A stretch of DNA of 64,000 nt from Aminiphilus circumscriptus DSM 16581. Lineage in GTDB: Bacteria; Synergistota; Synergistia; Synergistales; Aminiphilaceae. Shown here in pieces: positions 1 through 8,032 of the stretch. Each line of letters opens with the position of its first letter. The first letter of the stretch is position 1. The notes below the pieces were generated by a model. The model ran no database searches and was not told the DNA's origin. It saw only the letters and a list, made by a program, of their open reading frames with translations. The DNA lies in contig NZ_JAFY01000007.1 of NCBI RefSeq assembly GCF_000526375.1, positions 558,001 through 622,000 on the forward strand, in the 5' to 3' direction. Made by a program: the position numbers and the translations under genes.

Positions 1-1455
1 TCGCAGTTGTTGATTCCCCTGTCCGACAAGCAGCCCGGAAAGATCAGGGACGCGGGGCTGATCCGGCTTGTGCAGGGTGGTTTCGCCGTGTACAACGCCA
101 AGAGTGACGAAATTCTTCTTCTGCCCTTCGGCACGCTTGCGCTGCGCCGCAGCCTGGGAAAACTTCTCGCGCTCTTTGCAAAGACGGGAGTGCAGCCCAC
201 AGCGTGTTTCGGGGCCGGCCCCTTCTCCATCGCGGACCGTTTCGTCAGGGTTTTCGGCGAAGTCGCCCGGGCCTTTCTTGAAGAGCGGGAGGGAAATCTG
301 GTCTTCACGGGATACGGCGAGACCTTCGCCGAGGCCCAGACCTTTGTCCGTGCGCTGGGAGAGGCGGTGCGGGAGGAGCCGGTCTTCGCCGACCTCGGGT
401 GCCGCGTTCTGGAGGAGCGGAGGGACGATGCCTGGAGGCTCTCCATCGCGGTTCCGGCGCAAAAGGAGGCGCGGGAGTCCGCGCCGGGGATTTGCTGCTC
501 CGCCTGCGGCTGGGGCGGCCTGCCCGAGTCCATCGCTCCGGAGGAGGAGGCCTTTTCGGCAAAGAGTGCGCCCGGACACGGGGAGTTGCCCCTGAAAGAG
601 GCGCACACCCCCGGAGCGAACACTATTGCGGAACTGTGCCGTCAACTCGACGTGCCTCCCTCGCGGACGCTCAAGACCATGTGTTATTCCACGGGAATGG
701 GGGAGAACCTTCGGGTCGCCGCGGCTCTCGTTCGGGGGGACATGGCGATCAGCCTGGAAAAGCTCCGGCGAGCCCTCAATGCGTCGGAGATCCGTCGCAG
801 TACCCCGGAGGATCTTGCCCGATGCATCACCGGCGTGGCGGGGTACCTCGGCCCCATCGGACTGGGTGAGGCGGTCACGCTTGTGGCGGATTCCCGCGTG
901 GTGGGGGCCTGTGATCTCGTGGTGGGAGCGAACAAGCCGGACTTCCATCTCACCGGTGCCTGTTGGGGACGGGATTTTTCGGCTCCCTTTGTGGCGGACC
1001 TGGTGCGCTTCGAGAAGGATTCCCCCTGTCCTCTGTGCGGAGAGCCGCTCTCCGAGGCGAACTGGCGCGTTCTGGGGCATTTCGACGTCCCTGTCTCCCC
1101 CTCGGAAACGGCGCTGACCTGTCGGGACCAGGCGGGAACGCATAGCTTTCCTTTTGCGTGGACGGGGTGCGTCTTCGGCATCTCTCTTCTGTCGGCCCTT
1201 GCCGAGCAGGGGGGAGAAAAGTGGCCCGAGGGATACGCGCCCTTCGATGCATGGATCGTGCCCGTGCTCCCCGAGGACCATGAGACCGCCGAGCGCCTTC
1301 TGCAGGAGCTGTCCCAGCAGGGGCTGGCTCCGTTGCTCGACGACAGGGAGTGCGACGCGGAAAAAAAGATGGCCGACGCCCGCCTGGCGGGCGTGCCTGC
1401 CTTGTATCTGGTGGACACCACCACGTCGGGAAAGCACCTGTTGACCGACGCCTGA
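1..1455 (+). CDS. Prolyl-tRNA synthetase-like protein with YbaK editing domain (5' end outside window)
   Basis: The frame is open to the window edge, so the start lies upstream; the first in-frame start codon is TTG at 7. The remains of a class II ProRS core come first (AGLIRLVQGG resembles the ProRS N-terminus). A well preserved YbaK/INS editing domain follows at about residues 200-350, with RTLKTMCY, LVRGDMAIS, GACWGRDF and a CPLC pair, and then an anticodon-binding-like domain (residues 405-482). Catalytic motifs look lost: motif 2 is not recognisable, the HIFQLGTKYS region reads HFDVPVSPSE, and the GIGVSR arginine motif reads VFGISLLS. At about 480 residues it is also shorter than the usual ~570. 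I infer a paralogue that cannot charge tRNA but may edit mischarged tRNA-Pro. A divergent but active ProRS is less likely. Confidence 0.75.
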   Translation, partial: SQLLIPLSDKQPGKIRDAGLIRLVQGGFAVYNAKSDEILLLPFGTLALRRSLGKLLALFAKTGVQPTACFGAGPFSIADRFVRVFGEVARAFLEEREGNLVFTGYGETFAEAQTFVRALGEAVREEPVFADLGCRVLEERRDDAWRLSIAVPAQKEARESAPGICCSACGWGGLPESIAPEEEAFSAKSAPGHGELPLKEAHTPGANTIAELCRQLDVPPSRTLKTMCYSTGMGENLRVAAALVRGDMAISLEKLRRALNASEIRRSTPEDLARCITGVAGYLGPIGLGEAVTLVADSRVVGACDLVVGANKPDFHLTGACWGRDFSAPFVADLVRFEKDSPCPLCGEPLSEANWRVLGHFDVPVSPSETALTCRDQAGTHSFPFAWTGCVFGISLLSALAEQGGEKWPEGYAPFDAWIVPVLPEDHETAERLLQELSQQGLAPLLDDRECDAEKKMADARLAGVPALYLVDTTTSGKHLLTDA

Positions 1456-1543
1456 GTGGAGGAACGTGTTCCCTCCGGGGTTCGGTGCCGCGAATGCGGC
1501 TCGAAACGCCCCGAGGGACTGTGAATTGTGAGGTTGATACGCT

Positions 1544-2956
1544 ATGGATCGCTCGATACGCATGGGAGAAGAGCCCATTCCGCGGCTTCTCCTGCATTTT
1601 TCGCTGCCGGCGGTGGCGGGCCTGCTCGCCAACGCTCTGTACAATCTTGTGGACCGCATCTTCGTGGGGCAGACCGTCGGGGCCCTGGGCATCGCGGGCA
1701 TCGCCGTGGCCTTTCCCTACGTCATTGCAGGCATCGCCTTCTCACTGCTCATCGGCGTGGGCAGTTCCGCCCTGATCTCCATCAGCCTGGGCGAGGGCAA
1801 GCCGGACATAGCCTCCCGGGTCCTGGGCAACGGCATGTTCCTCGTTCTCATCCTTGGACTGCCTCTGGTCGTGGCGGGACGGTTTCTCGCGGAGCCCGTG
1901 CTCACGCTCTCGGGGGCCACGGAGAACATCATCGGTCCGGGACTGGAATACCTGCGCATCGTCAGTCTCGGTGTGCCGGCGACACTCGCCACGATCGTCC
2001 TGTCCCACTGCATTCGTGCCCAGGGATATCCCGCCTACGCCATGATGGTCGCCTTTCTCGGCGCCGGGGCCAACATCGCCCTGGACGCGCTCTTCATCTT
2101 CGGCTTCTCCATGGGCATCCAGGGGGCGGCCTGGGCGACGGTGATCTCCCAGTATCTCGCGGCCGTCGCCTCGGTGTGGTTTTTTCTGAGCGGGAGGGGA
2201 AGCGTGCGGGTCCACCTGGCGCACCTCGTCCCGGAGCGGGCCACCCTGGTGCGGATTTTTCAGATCGGGATAGCACCCTTTCTCATGGAGCTGAGCTTCA
2301 CGCTCCTCGTGGGGTGGATCAATCGGCTTCTCCGGGATTACGGGGGCGATCTGTACATCTCCGCCATGGGAATTTTCTTCAGTCTGGATTCGCTGCTTTT
2401 CCTTCCCGCCATCGGTATCGGCCAGGGGTTGCAACCCTTGGTGGGATACAACTACGGAGCGGGCAACTATCGCCGGGTGATCGAGACGGTACGCCTCGCT
2501 ATCGTCGGAACCACGGCCTTTTTCTGTGCGAGCTTCGTGGTCATCATGCTCTTCACCGCTCCGCTGGTGAAACTCTTCAACACGAGCGACCCGGAGCTGC
2601 TGGCCATCGCCACACGGGGGCTGCGCCTCTGTTACCTCGGCATGCCCCTTGCGGGGATCGGCGTGATGAGTTCCTTCACCTTCCAGGGACTTGGCAAGGC
2701 GCGACAGAGCCTGTTCCTGGGCATCGCCCGTCAGGTCATCTGCTTCGTGCCGCCTCTTCTCATTCTGCCCGGACTGTTCGGGACGGACGGTATCTGGCTC
2801 TCCGTTCCGGCGGCCGACGTGGGAAGCGCCATCATCGGCGGACTCTTTCTTTACGTGCAGTTCCGCAGTATGAGACGGGAGAAGATGTCCCCGGTCACTG
2901 TCCCCATGTTCCGGCCAGAGTGCACAGAAGAAGGGAAATGCCCGCCAGGACCATGA
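1544..2956 (+). CDS. MATE family efflux transporter
   Basis: The 470-residue polytopic membrane protein has the usual length of the multidrug and toxin extrusion family, with about 12 hydrophobic segments in two similar halves. The N-terminus (RLLLHFSLPAVAGLLANALYN, then VDRIFVG) matches the family signature, and the second half repeats it around GIFFSLDSLLFLPAIGIGQG. Such proteins export cationic drugs or metabolites by Na+ or H+ antiport across the inner membrane; the substrate cannot be told from sequence. An ATG at 1544 has GAGG about 11 bases upstream; a second ATG at 1562 is possible. It follows the ProRS-like gene by 88 bases, so a shared transcript is possible but not shown. Confidence 0.9.
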   Translation: MDRSIRMGEEPIPRLLLHFSLPAVAGLLANALYNLVDRIFVGQTVGALGIAGIAVAFPYVIAGIAFSLLIGVGSSALISISLGEGKPDIASRVLGNGMFLVLILGLPLVVAGRFLAEPVLTLSGATENIIGPGLEYLRIVSLGVPATLATIVLSHCIRAQGYPAYAMMVAFLGAGANIALDALFIFGFSMGIQGAAWATVISQYLAAVASVWFFLSGRGSVRVHLAHLVPERATLVRIFQIGIAPFLMELSFTLLVGWINRLLRDYGGDLYISAMGIFFSLDSLLFLPAIGIGQGLQPLVGYNYGAGNYRRVIETVRLAIVGTTAFFCASFVVIMLFTAPLVKLFNTSDPELLAIATRGLRLCYLGMPLAGIGVMSSFTFQGLGKARQSLFLGIARQVICFVPPLLILPGLFGTDGIWLSVPAADVGSAIIGGLFLYVQFRSMRREKMSPVTVPMFRPECTEEGKCPPGP

Positions 2957-3107
2957 CGAGGAAGAGCAAATTGTGATGGGGGAGCGGAAGGGTCCGCACC
3001 GCCCGGCGCAGGATGCCGTGTTTGCAGAAGATGTCGCCGAGGACGAAACAGCCCAGTGCGGCGCCGAAAAGGGTCATGTCGTTCAAGAGTGTGCCCTCCA
3101 GAATCAT
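2895..3107 (-). CDS. Possible small membrane protein (hypothetical)
   Basis: This is a weakly supported 70-residue frame. It encodes two hydrophobic stretches (MTLFGAALGCFVLGDIF and LLFLVMVLAGISLLLCTLAG) separated by a basic, proline-containing loop, which would make a two-span inner-membrane protein. It overlaps the 3' end of the MATE gene by about 60 bases on the opposite strand. No convincing ribosome binding site precedes the ATG at 3107 or the later ATG at 3077. It is listed because the 350-base interval between the MATE gene and lysE otherwise holds no gene. It could equally be a chance frame. Confidence 0.3.
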   Translation of the reverse strand: MILEGTLLNDMTLFGAALGCFVLGDIFCKHGILRRAVRTLPLPHHNLLFLVMVLAGISLLLCTLAGTWGQ

Positions 3108-3261
3108 ATGGTGTGGGGGGAAATACCGCCGGGCAGGCGCAGAGCGTTCTCTGTTCCGCTCTTCGTCCCGTCCGCCTTGCGGCGTCAGCATAGACCACCG
3201 GAATGACGGGGGTGTGACGGTTTCGTTCCGGTGTTCCGACGGGATATTCCACCCTTCCGGG

Positions 3262-3295
3262 AAGGCGTCCGGCCTGTTTCGGCCGGAGGTGCCTT
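3262..3295. terminator. Hairpin between MATE gene and lysE
   Basis: A 7-bp stem, TCCGGCC/GGCCGGA with a TGTTTC loop, is extended by AAGGC/GCCTT. On the plus strand it ends in TTTT. It lies 12 bases past the lysE stop and between two convergent genes, so it is a likely bidirectional terminator, better formed for plus-strand transcription. Confidence 0.55.
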
Positions 3296-3306
3296 TTCGG
3301 AAGGGG

Positions 3307-3936
3307 TCATTGTAGCACAGCCGTGCCGAGAGCGTATGCGCCGAAAAGGAGAATCACTGCTCCGGAGAGGTGGTTGATGATCAGGGTCGTTGCGGGAGAG
3401 ATCGCTCGGCGCAGCAGGGCGACGGAACCGCTTAGGAAAAGCCACCAGGCGAGCGACCCCGAGAAGAACCCCGAGATCATGACCAGCGGGACGTTGCCGC
3501 TGGCCCAGCTCGTCTCTCCGGCGAGGCTCGAGAACAGTGCCGTGAAGGAGAGGATGGTCATGGGGTTGGCCAGAGTGAGGAGACACGTGGTGCCCCAGAT
3601 GCGAAAGACTCCTTCGGGGGCTGCTTGGGAAGCGAATTCCTCGGAGGCGACTTTCCGGGCGCGGAGAATGCCCAGCCCGAGGTAGAGGAGAAAAGCGCCT
3701 CCTCCGAAGGCGAGAAGACGCCGATACTCCAGAAGGAACTGCGACGCCGCGGCCAGGCCGTAGGCGGCCACGGCTCCGTAACAGGCGTCCGCCGTGGCTG
3801 CGCCGAGCCCGGAGACGAAGCCCGCCGACATGCCGCTTCGGAGCGTTCGCTGGATGCAGAGAAGTCCGATGGGGCCCACCGGAGCGGCGATGGAGAGCCC
3901 GAGAAGAAAGGTCTTGAGGAAGAGAGCGGCGCTCAT
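3307..3936 (-). CDS. LysE/RhtB family amino-acid exporter
   Basis: The 209-residue protein has about six hydrophobic segments and the LysE/RhtB pattern near the N-terminus (GLSIAAPVGPIGLLCIQRTL, then GFVSGLGAATADACYG). Family members export lysine, arginine, threonine or homoserine lactones from the cytoplasm. The ATG at 3936 overlaps the stop of the preceding lrp-type gene by four bases (ATGA), so the two are translationally coupled. An Lrp/AsnC regulator next to a LysE exporter is a recurring arrangement in which the regulator senses the exported amino acid. The exact substrate is unknown. Confidence 0.9.
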   Translation of the reverse strand: MSAALFLKTFLLGLSIAAPVGPIGLLCIQRTLRSGMSAGFVSGLGAATADACYGAVAAYGLAAASQFLLEYRRLLAFGGGAFLLYLGLGILRARKVASEEFASQAAPEGVFRIWGTTCLLTLANPMTILSFTALFSSLAGETSWASGNVPLVMISGFFSGSLAWWLFLSGSVALLRRAISPATTLIINHLSGAVILLFGAYALGTAVLQ

Positions 3937-4406
3937 GGCTGCTCCTCCGGAGGAAGCGGCAGAGCGAGGGTCTCCTTGACGCTGGAGAGGACGATGGTGG
4001 TCCTGGTGCGGAGGACGCCCCGCAGTGATTTGATGTCCTCGCTGATGAGCCGGTCCAGATGCTCCGTGTCCCTGCAGCGGACTTTCAGCAGAAAATCGAA
4101 ATCCCCCGCGACGTGATGGCATTCCTGGATCTCCGGTGTGTTCGCCGTCAGATCGAGGAAGAGTGTCCGGTACCTGGGGTGGCGGAGCGTCACTTCGATG
4201 AAGGCGGAGAGGGAGAGTCCAAGGGCCTGCGGGGCTACGAGCGCGCTGTAGCCCCGGATGATTCGGGCTTCCTCCAGCTTGCGGACCCGTTCGGCGACGC
4301 TGGGGGAAGAGAGCCCCAGAGCGCCCGCGAGGTCGGTCCATTTCTTCCGTCCGTCCTCCAGGAGGGCGGCAATGATCTTGAGATCCGTTCCATCCAGGGA
4401 GATCAC
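3933..4406 (-). CDS. Lrp/AsnC family transcriptional regulator
   Basis: The protein is 157 residues, the usual size. An N-terminal winged helix-turn-helix (LDGTDLKIIAALLEDGRKKW, then LAGALGLSSPSVAERVRKLEE) is followed by the alpha-beta RAM ligand-binding domain from about residue 70 (FIEVTLRHP, GDFDFLLKVRCRD). Lrp-type proteins bind DNA as dimers or octamers and respond to amino acids. The start is GTG at 4406; no other start codon precedes it in frame, and AAGAAG lies just upstream. It is the first gene of a two-gene unit with the LysE-type exporter, which it probably regulates. Two palindromes 30-80 bases upstream are its likely operators. Confidence 0.92.
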   Translation of the reverse strand: MISLDGTDLKIIAALLEDGRKKWTDLAGALGLSSPSVAERVRKLEEARIIRGYSALVAPQALGLSLSAFIEVTLRHPRYRTLFLDLTANTPEIQECHHVAGDFDFLLKVRCRDTEHLDRLISEDIKSLRGVLRTRTTIVLSSVKETLALPLPPEEQP

Positions 4407-4435
4407 CTTCTTTGTTGAGGATAATTGCGATATTA

Positions 4436-4486
4436 TCCTTTTTTCAAAAGGAAATCAAGCGTCTTTTCCTTTTTTGAAAAAGGAAA
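4436..4486 (-). promoter_or_regulatory. Tandem A/T-rich palindromes, probable Lrp operator
   Basis: Two perfect palindromes lie upstream of the lrp-type gene: TCCTTTT-TTC-AAAAGGA at 4436-4452, and a 22-base one at 4465-4486 with arms TTTCCTTTTT/AAAAAGGAAA around TG. They share the TCCTTTT/AAAAGGA core, and their centres are about 31 bases apart, three helical turns. That fits cooperative binding of an Lrp-type protein on one DNA face. The operator role and autoregulation are inferred. Confidence 0.6.
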
Positions 4487-4556
4487 TCCTTTTCGGAGTA
4501 CAATGGAGTCGCCGGATGGTCATGCCCACTGCGGAGGAATCGCCGGAGGAAACGCG

Positions 4557-4581
4557 AAAAGCCGGCATTGCGCCGGCTTTT
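4557..4581 (-). terminator. Rho-independent terminator after yerC
   Basis: A perfect 10-bp stem (AAAAGCCGGC/GCCGGCTTTT, loop ATTGC) sits 55 bases beyond the yerC stop on the minus strand and ends in TTTT there. It separates yerC from the lrp promoter region. Confidence 0.75.
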
Positions 4582-4635
4582 CCGAGAGAACATTTCTGGA
4601 AGAATCTCCTTTGGGGGGCGCAGGGGGAGCAGGTC

Positions 4636-4947
4636 TCAGTTCTCGCTTTTCCCTCCGTTCGCCTCTTTCATGCGCTGCAGCACGAGGGGGTAACCGTCGG
4701 CGCCGAAGTCGAGGCACTTCTTCACCCGGCTGATCGTGACGGTGCTTGCCCCGGTTTTCTGGGCGATGACGGGATAGGTGTTGCCTTCATTGAGGAGACG
4801 AGCCACTTCCAGGCGCTGGGAGAATGCCTGGATCTCCGAGATGGTGGCCACATCGGTAAGGAACTGATAGACCTCTTCCACGTTCTTCAGGGTCAGGATT
4901 GCCGTGCAGAGGTTATCGGTGAGCGCGTCTTTCCATTTTGCTGACAT
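4636..4947 (-). CDS. yerC: YerC/YecD family TrpR-related DNA-binding protein
   Basis: The 103-residue protein has the Trp-repressor fold signature. A helical N-terminus (LCTAILTLKNVEEVYQFLTD) leads to SEIQAFSQRLEVARLL and then a helix-turn-helix (NTYPVIAQKTGASTVTISRV). It matches the YerC/YecD group, whose ligand and targets are poorly known; tryptophan need not be the effector. ATG at 4947 has GGAGG about ten bases upstream. It has its own promoter (5006-5033) and terminator (4557-4581), so it is transcribed alone. A palindrome over its promoter suggests autoregulation. Confidence 0.9.
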   Translation of the reverse strand: MSAKWKDALTDNLCTAILTLKNVEEVYQFLTDVATISEIQAFSQRLEVARLLNEGNTYPVIAQKTGASTVTISRVKKCLDFGADGYPLVLQRMKEANGGKSEN

Positions 4948-5005
4948 AGTTGTCTACCTCCGATTCAACGTAAACGTCAATAGTGCATGCCACAAAAACT
5001 CTCTT

Positions 5006-5033
5006 ATGTTACCACATTATGACCGACGGTCAA
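5006..5033 (-). promoter_or_regulatory. yerC promoter with overlapping palindrome
   Basis: On the minus strand TTGACC (5028-5033) and TAACAT (5006-5011) are 16 bases apart, reading into yerC. The 13-base palindrome TGACCGACGGTCA at 5020-5032 covers the -35 box, where a repressor would block polymerase. A short hairpin (AACGGGA/TCCCGTT, 5032-5051) lies next to it on the side of the divergent radical SAM gene. Confidence 0.5.
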
Positions 5034-5136
5034 CGGGAAAAAAGTCCCGTTTTGAGAGGTTGCACAACGTTTTCCGCATCGGGTTTTCATGACCTTCGCT
5101 GCATCAGTGGGGGAGTTCGAAGGGACGGAAGGGGCC

Positions 5137-6423
5137 ATGACAGTTTCCATGACACTTTCGGAGAAACTCACCGTTCTCGCCGGTGCGGCGAAATACGATG
5201 TCTCCTGTTCCTCCAGCGGAAGTTCCAGGAAGAACACGGGGGGGACGGGAAACGCCGGTCCAGCGGGAATCTGCCATAGTTGGACCGAGGATGGTCGCTG
5301 CGTTTCGCTCCTCAAGGTGCTCCTCTCCAACGAGTGCGTCTATGACTGTGCCTACTGCGTGAACAGAAGCAGCAACGACGTTCCCCGGAGCCATTTCACT
5401 CCCGAGGAAATGGCGGAGCTGACCATGCAGTTCTACAAGAGAAACTACATCGAGGGGCTCTTTCTGAGTTCCGCGGTGCACCGCACTCCGGATTACACCA
5501 TGGAAATGATGCTCCGCACGATCACGCTTCTCCGGAGGGAACACCGCTTCTCCGGCTACATTCACGCCAAGGTCATTCCCGGTGCCTCTCTCGAACTGGC
5601 GAGTCGCTTGGGTGCTCTGGCGGACCGGGTCAGCGTGAACATTGAGCTTCCCTCGGAGGAAAGCCTCCGTTTTCTGGCGCCGCAGAAATCGAAACACTCC
5701 GTGCTGGCTCCCATGTCGCATCTCTCTGAATCCATTCGGGAGGCCGCCGCGTCGGGAAAAGGCTCCTCCCGCTCGCTCCTCTTTGCCCCGGCGGGGCAGA
5801 GCACCCAACTCATCGTCGGCGCCACCGGCGAGAGCGATTTCCGGATTCTCCGCCTTTCCGAGGGACTTTATCGCCGCTATTCCCTGAAGAGAGTCTATTA
5901 CTCCGCCTACGTTCCCGTTTCGGACGACCGGCGCCTGCCGGCCCTGGCGGCACCGCCCCTGCTGCGGGAACACCGTCTCTACCAGGCGGACTGGTTGCTG
6001 CGCTTCTACGGTTTTCATCCGGAGGAACTGCTCGACGAGGCGAACCCCCAGCTCGACGCCGCGGTGGACCCGAAGGTCGCCTGGGCGCTTCGCAACCTGC
6101 ACTTGTTTCCTCTGGAGGTGAACACCGCGCCCTACGAGATGCTGCTGCGCGTTCCCGGAATCGGCGTCACCTCGGCGAAGCGCATCCTCACGGCACGCAA
6201 GGTGCGCCGCCTTGAGGAGGAACACCTGCGGCGGCTCGGCGTGGTGTTGAAACGGGGCCGATTTTTCCTCCTCTGCAACGGGCGCGCTCTCGCCCAGCCC
6301 GTGGGGGATCCGGTTCGGCTGCGGAACCTCCTCTGCGACAGGACGAAGGAGCGCGCCGCGCTCCGGAACGAGATGCGGCGGAGGCAGCTTCTACTTTTCT
6401 CTCCTGCGGAGATGCCCGTCTAG
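5137..6423 (+). CDS. Putative DNA modification/repair radical SAM protein (TIGR03916-like)
   Basis: The 428-residue protein has a radical SAM CxxxCxxC cluster motif (CVYDCAYC, Cys67/71/74 from the ATG at 5137). The N-terminus, LAGAAKYDVSCSSSGSS, is typical of the TIGR03916 family. A helix-hairpin-helix DNA-binding motif is near residues 325-345 (LLRVPGIGVTSAKRILTARK). It should bind a [4Fe-4S] cluster and SAM and act on nucleic acid; the reaction is not known. An ATG at 5149 is an alternative start, but 5137 has GGAAGGGG just upstream. The next gene, 29 bases on, is its usual TIGR03915-type partner, so the two form a conserved pair. Confidence 0.88.
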   Translation: MTVSMTLSEKLTVLAGAAKYDVSCSSSGSSRKNTGGTGNAGPAGICHSWTEDGRCVSLLKVLLSNECVYDCAYCVNRSSNDVPRSHFTPEEMAELTMQFYKRNYIEGLFLSSAVHRTPDYTMEMMLRTITLLRREHRFSGYIHAKVIPGASLELASRLGALADRVSVNIELPSEESLRFLAPQKSKHSVLAPMSHLSESIREAAASGKGSSRSLLFAPAGQSTQLIVGATGESDFRILRLSEGLYRRYSLKRVYYSAYVPVSDDRRLPALAAPPLLREHRLYQADWLLRFYGFHPEELLDEANPQLDAAVDPKVAWALRNLHLFPLEVNTAPYEMLLRVPGIGVTSAKRILTARKVRRLEEEHLRRLGVVLKRGRFFLLCNGRALAQPVGDPVRLRNLLCDRTKERAALRNEMRRRQLLLFSPAEMPV

Positions 6424-6452
6424 GGCGCGATACCTTCGGGAGGAGAAGCGAC

Positions 6453-7211
6453 GTGCGCGTGTATGTGTACGACGGAAGTTTCGAGGGGTTGCTCACGGTG
6501 TTTCACGGACTGTTCCGGGACAAGGCAGAGCCTCTGGCCATTCATCGCCGGGGCGTGGCGGCACAGGGGTTTCTTGCCGAGACCGTGGAGGTGGAGGCGG
6601 ACCCTGCGAAAGCGGACGCTCTCTACGAAGCCATGGAACGGCGCATGACTCCCCGGGCGGTGCGGCTGCTCTATCTGGCGCATCTCTCGGAGGAGCGCGA
6701 CGGAGAGATGCGCCTCTTCGCGTTCGTCCGCCGGGGCGGGCAGCTCGGGGAGCGTCTTCTGGACGATCTGGGCGACCCCGGGGTTGCTGCGGTGATGCGC
6801 ATGGCGAACCGGGTGGAGCGGGAACGGGAGCGTTTTCTGGGGCTTGTTCGCTTCCGCGAGGCGGGAACGTTTTTCTACGCGCCCATAGAACCCGCGTGTC
6901 GCCTGCTGCCTCTTCTGGGGGATCACTTCGCCCGCCGCTTTCCCTCCATGAAATGGATGATTCACGATGTGGGGAGAAAAGAGGCTCTCGTCTACGACGA
7001 GGAGGAGTGGTACCTCACCCCCTGCGACCTTCCCGGCGTGACGGACTTCGGCCCCCGCGAGGCGCACTACCAGCACCTCTGGAGAACGTATTTCGACGTT
7101 GCTGCGGTGGAGAACCGAAAGAGCCCGGAGCGCCAGCGAAATCGGATGCCGAAGAAGACCTGGAAATGGCTCGTGGAGATTCCCCGGGGAAAGCGCGAGC
7201 CCGGCGTGTGA
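6453..7211 (+). CDS. TIGR03915-type putative DNA metabolism protein
   Basis: The 252-residue protein begins VYVYDGSFEGLLTVF and contains KWMIHDVGRKEALVYD and the C-terminal pattern YQHLWRTYFDVAAVENRKSP followed by RMPKKTWKWL. These are characteristic of the family always found beside the radical SAM protein encoded just upstream. No catalytic motif can be assigned, and no uracil-DNA-glycosylase domain is fused to it, as occurs in some relatives. GTG at 6453 is preceded by GGGAGGAG at good spacing. The short gap implies co-transcription and a joint role in DNA repair or modification. Confidence 0.85.
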   Translation: MRVYVYDGSFEGLLTVFHGLFRDKAEPLAIHRRGVAAQGFLAETVEVEADPAKADALYEAMERRMTPRAVRLLYLAHLSEERDGEMRLFAFVRRGGQLGERLLDDLGDPGVAAVMRMANRVERERERFLGLVRFREAGTFFYAPIEPACRLLPLLGDHFARRFPSMKWMIHDVGRKEALVYDEEEWYLTPCDLPGVTDFGPREAHYQHLWRTYFDVAAVENRKSPERQRNRMPKKTWKWLVEIPRGKREPGV

Positions 7212-7464
7212 CCTCGCATGAACGGTGCTGCTCTCCGGAGGGCGTTGCAGCGGCGGAGGTCCGCAGCGCAAAACCGTGCGTGCCCGCGCCACCGGTCCGG
7301 GTTCGGACGGGAGCGGGAGGTCACACGGAGAAGAAATTCCGCGAAAGCCATTTTTTTGAGGAGCCCTTTTTCGGCATGTCCCTAGCCTGGAAAGGGGCCC
7401 CGCAGAGAGGCGAACGTGGCTACGGTTGCGTGCGCGGTGTTTCGGAGGGCGACTCTCCGTTCCC

Positions 7465-7998
7465 TTAGGGGAGTTCTCTCGTGGTTTGCGCGATGGCCTT
7501 CCAGTCGAAACGGTCGATCAGGGGCATTGCCTCATCGCGGCTCATGCCGGTATAGTCGAAGTTGAGGATCTCGTCGGTGTTTTCCCCGGCGAGGGAGACG
7601 AGGAGGTTGCCCGAGTTCTCTTTCTTCTGCCAGGTCTGGAAGATGCGGAATCCTCGCATCTCTCCGGACGTGACGGACACTTCGTCGGTTTCGAGCTGCA
7701 CGTCCTGGTAGGCTCCCGCCACGGCCCCGGTTCCGTATCCCTTGAGTACGGTGACGGTGAAGCTTTTTCCCTCGGCCTGGTAGGTGCGGGAGGCGGTGGT
7801 GGCCTTCTGGCCGTTCGCGGACATGCTCATGCCCTGGGGGGCGTCGGCCTCCCAGCCGGGAAGGTCCGGAAAAAGGGGATAGAGTTTTTCGTAGGGTTCC
7901 GAGGCCGGAGTGACGGCGGCGAACACGAGGATGGAGAGCAGGACGGACAGAACGGAAAGAAGCGGACGGGGCGGGCGGATGCTCTTCAAGAAGCTCAC
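7465..7998 (-). CDS. Exported protein of unknown function
   Basis: The product is up to 177 residues. It has a basic N-terminus, a hydrophobic core (LLSVLSVLLSILVFAAVTPAS) and a likely signal peptidase I site, so it should be secreted or periplasmic. The mature part is soluble, with repeated beta-strand-like stretches and an FQTWQKKENSGNLLVSLAG segment. I do not recognise the family. The start is uncertain: GTG at 7998 lies directly after GAAGGA, whereas TTG at 7989 has AAGGAG eight bases upstream and is as plausible. The gene is monocistronic and divergent from the diguanylate cyclase, with a candidate extended -10 promoter in the gap. Confidence 0.75.
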   Translation of the reverse strand: MSFLKSIRPPRPLLSVLSVLLSILVFAAVTPASEPYEKLYPLFPDLPGWEADAPQGMSMSANGQKATTASRTYQAEGKSFTVTVLKGYGTGAVAGAYQDVQLETDEVSVTSGEMRGFRIFQTWQKKENSGNLLVSLAGENTDEILNFDYTGMSRDEAMPLIDRFDWKAIAQTTRELP

Positions 7999-8032
7999 TC
8001 CTTCATCTGATGAATGGACAGGGCTTCCGCAG

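Noticed and set aside
684-1424. Long open frame on the minus strand inside the ProRS-like gene
   Set aside because: High GC keeps antisense frames open. The sense frame shows domain similarity; the antisense frame has no recognisable domain or ribosome binding site.
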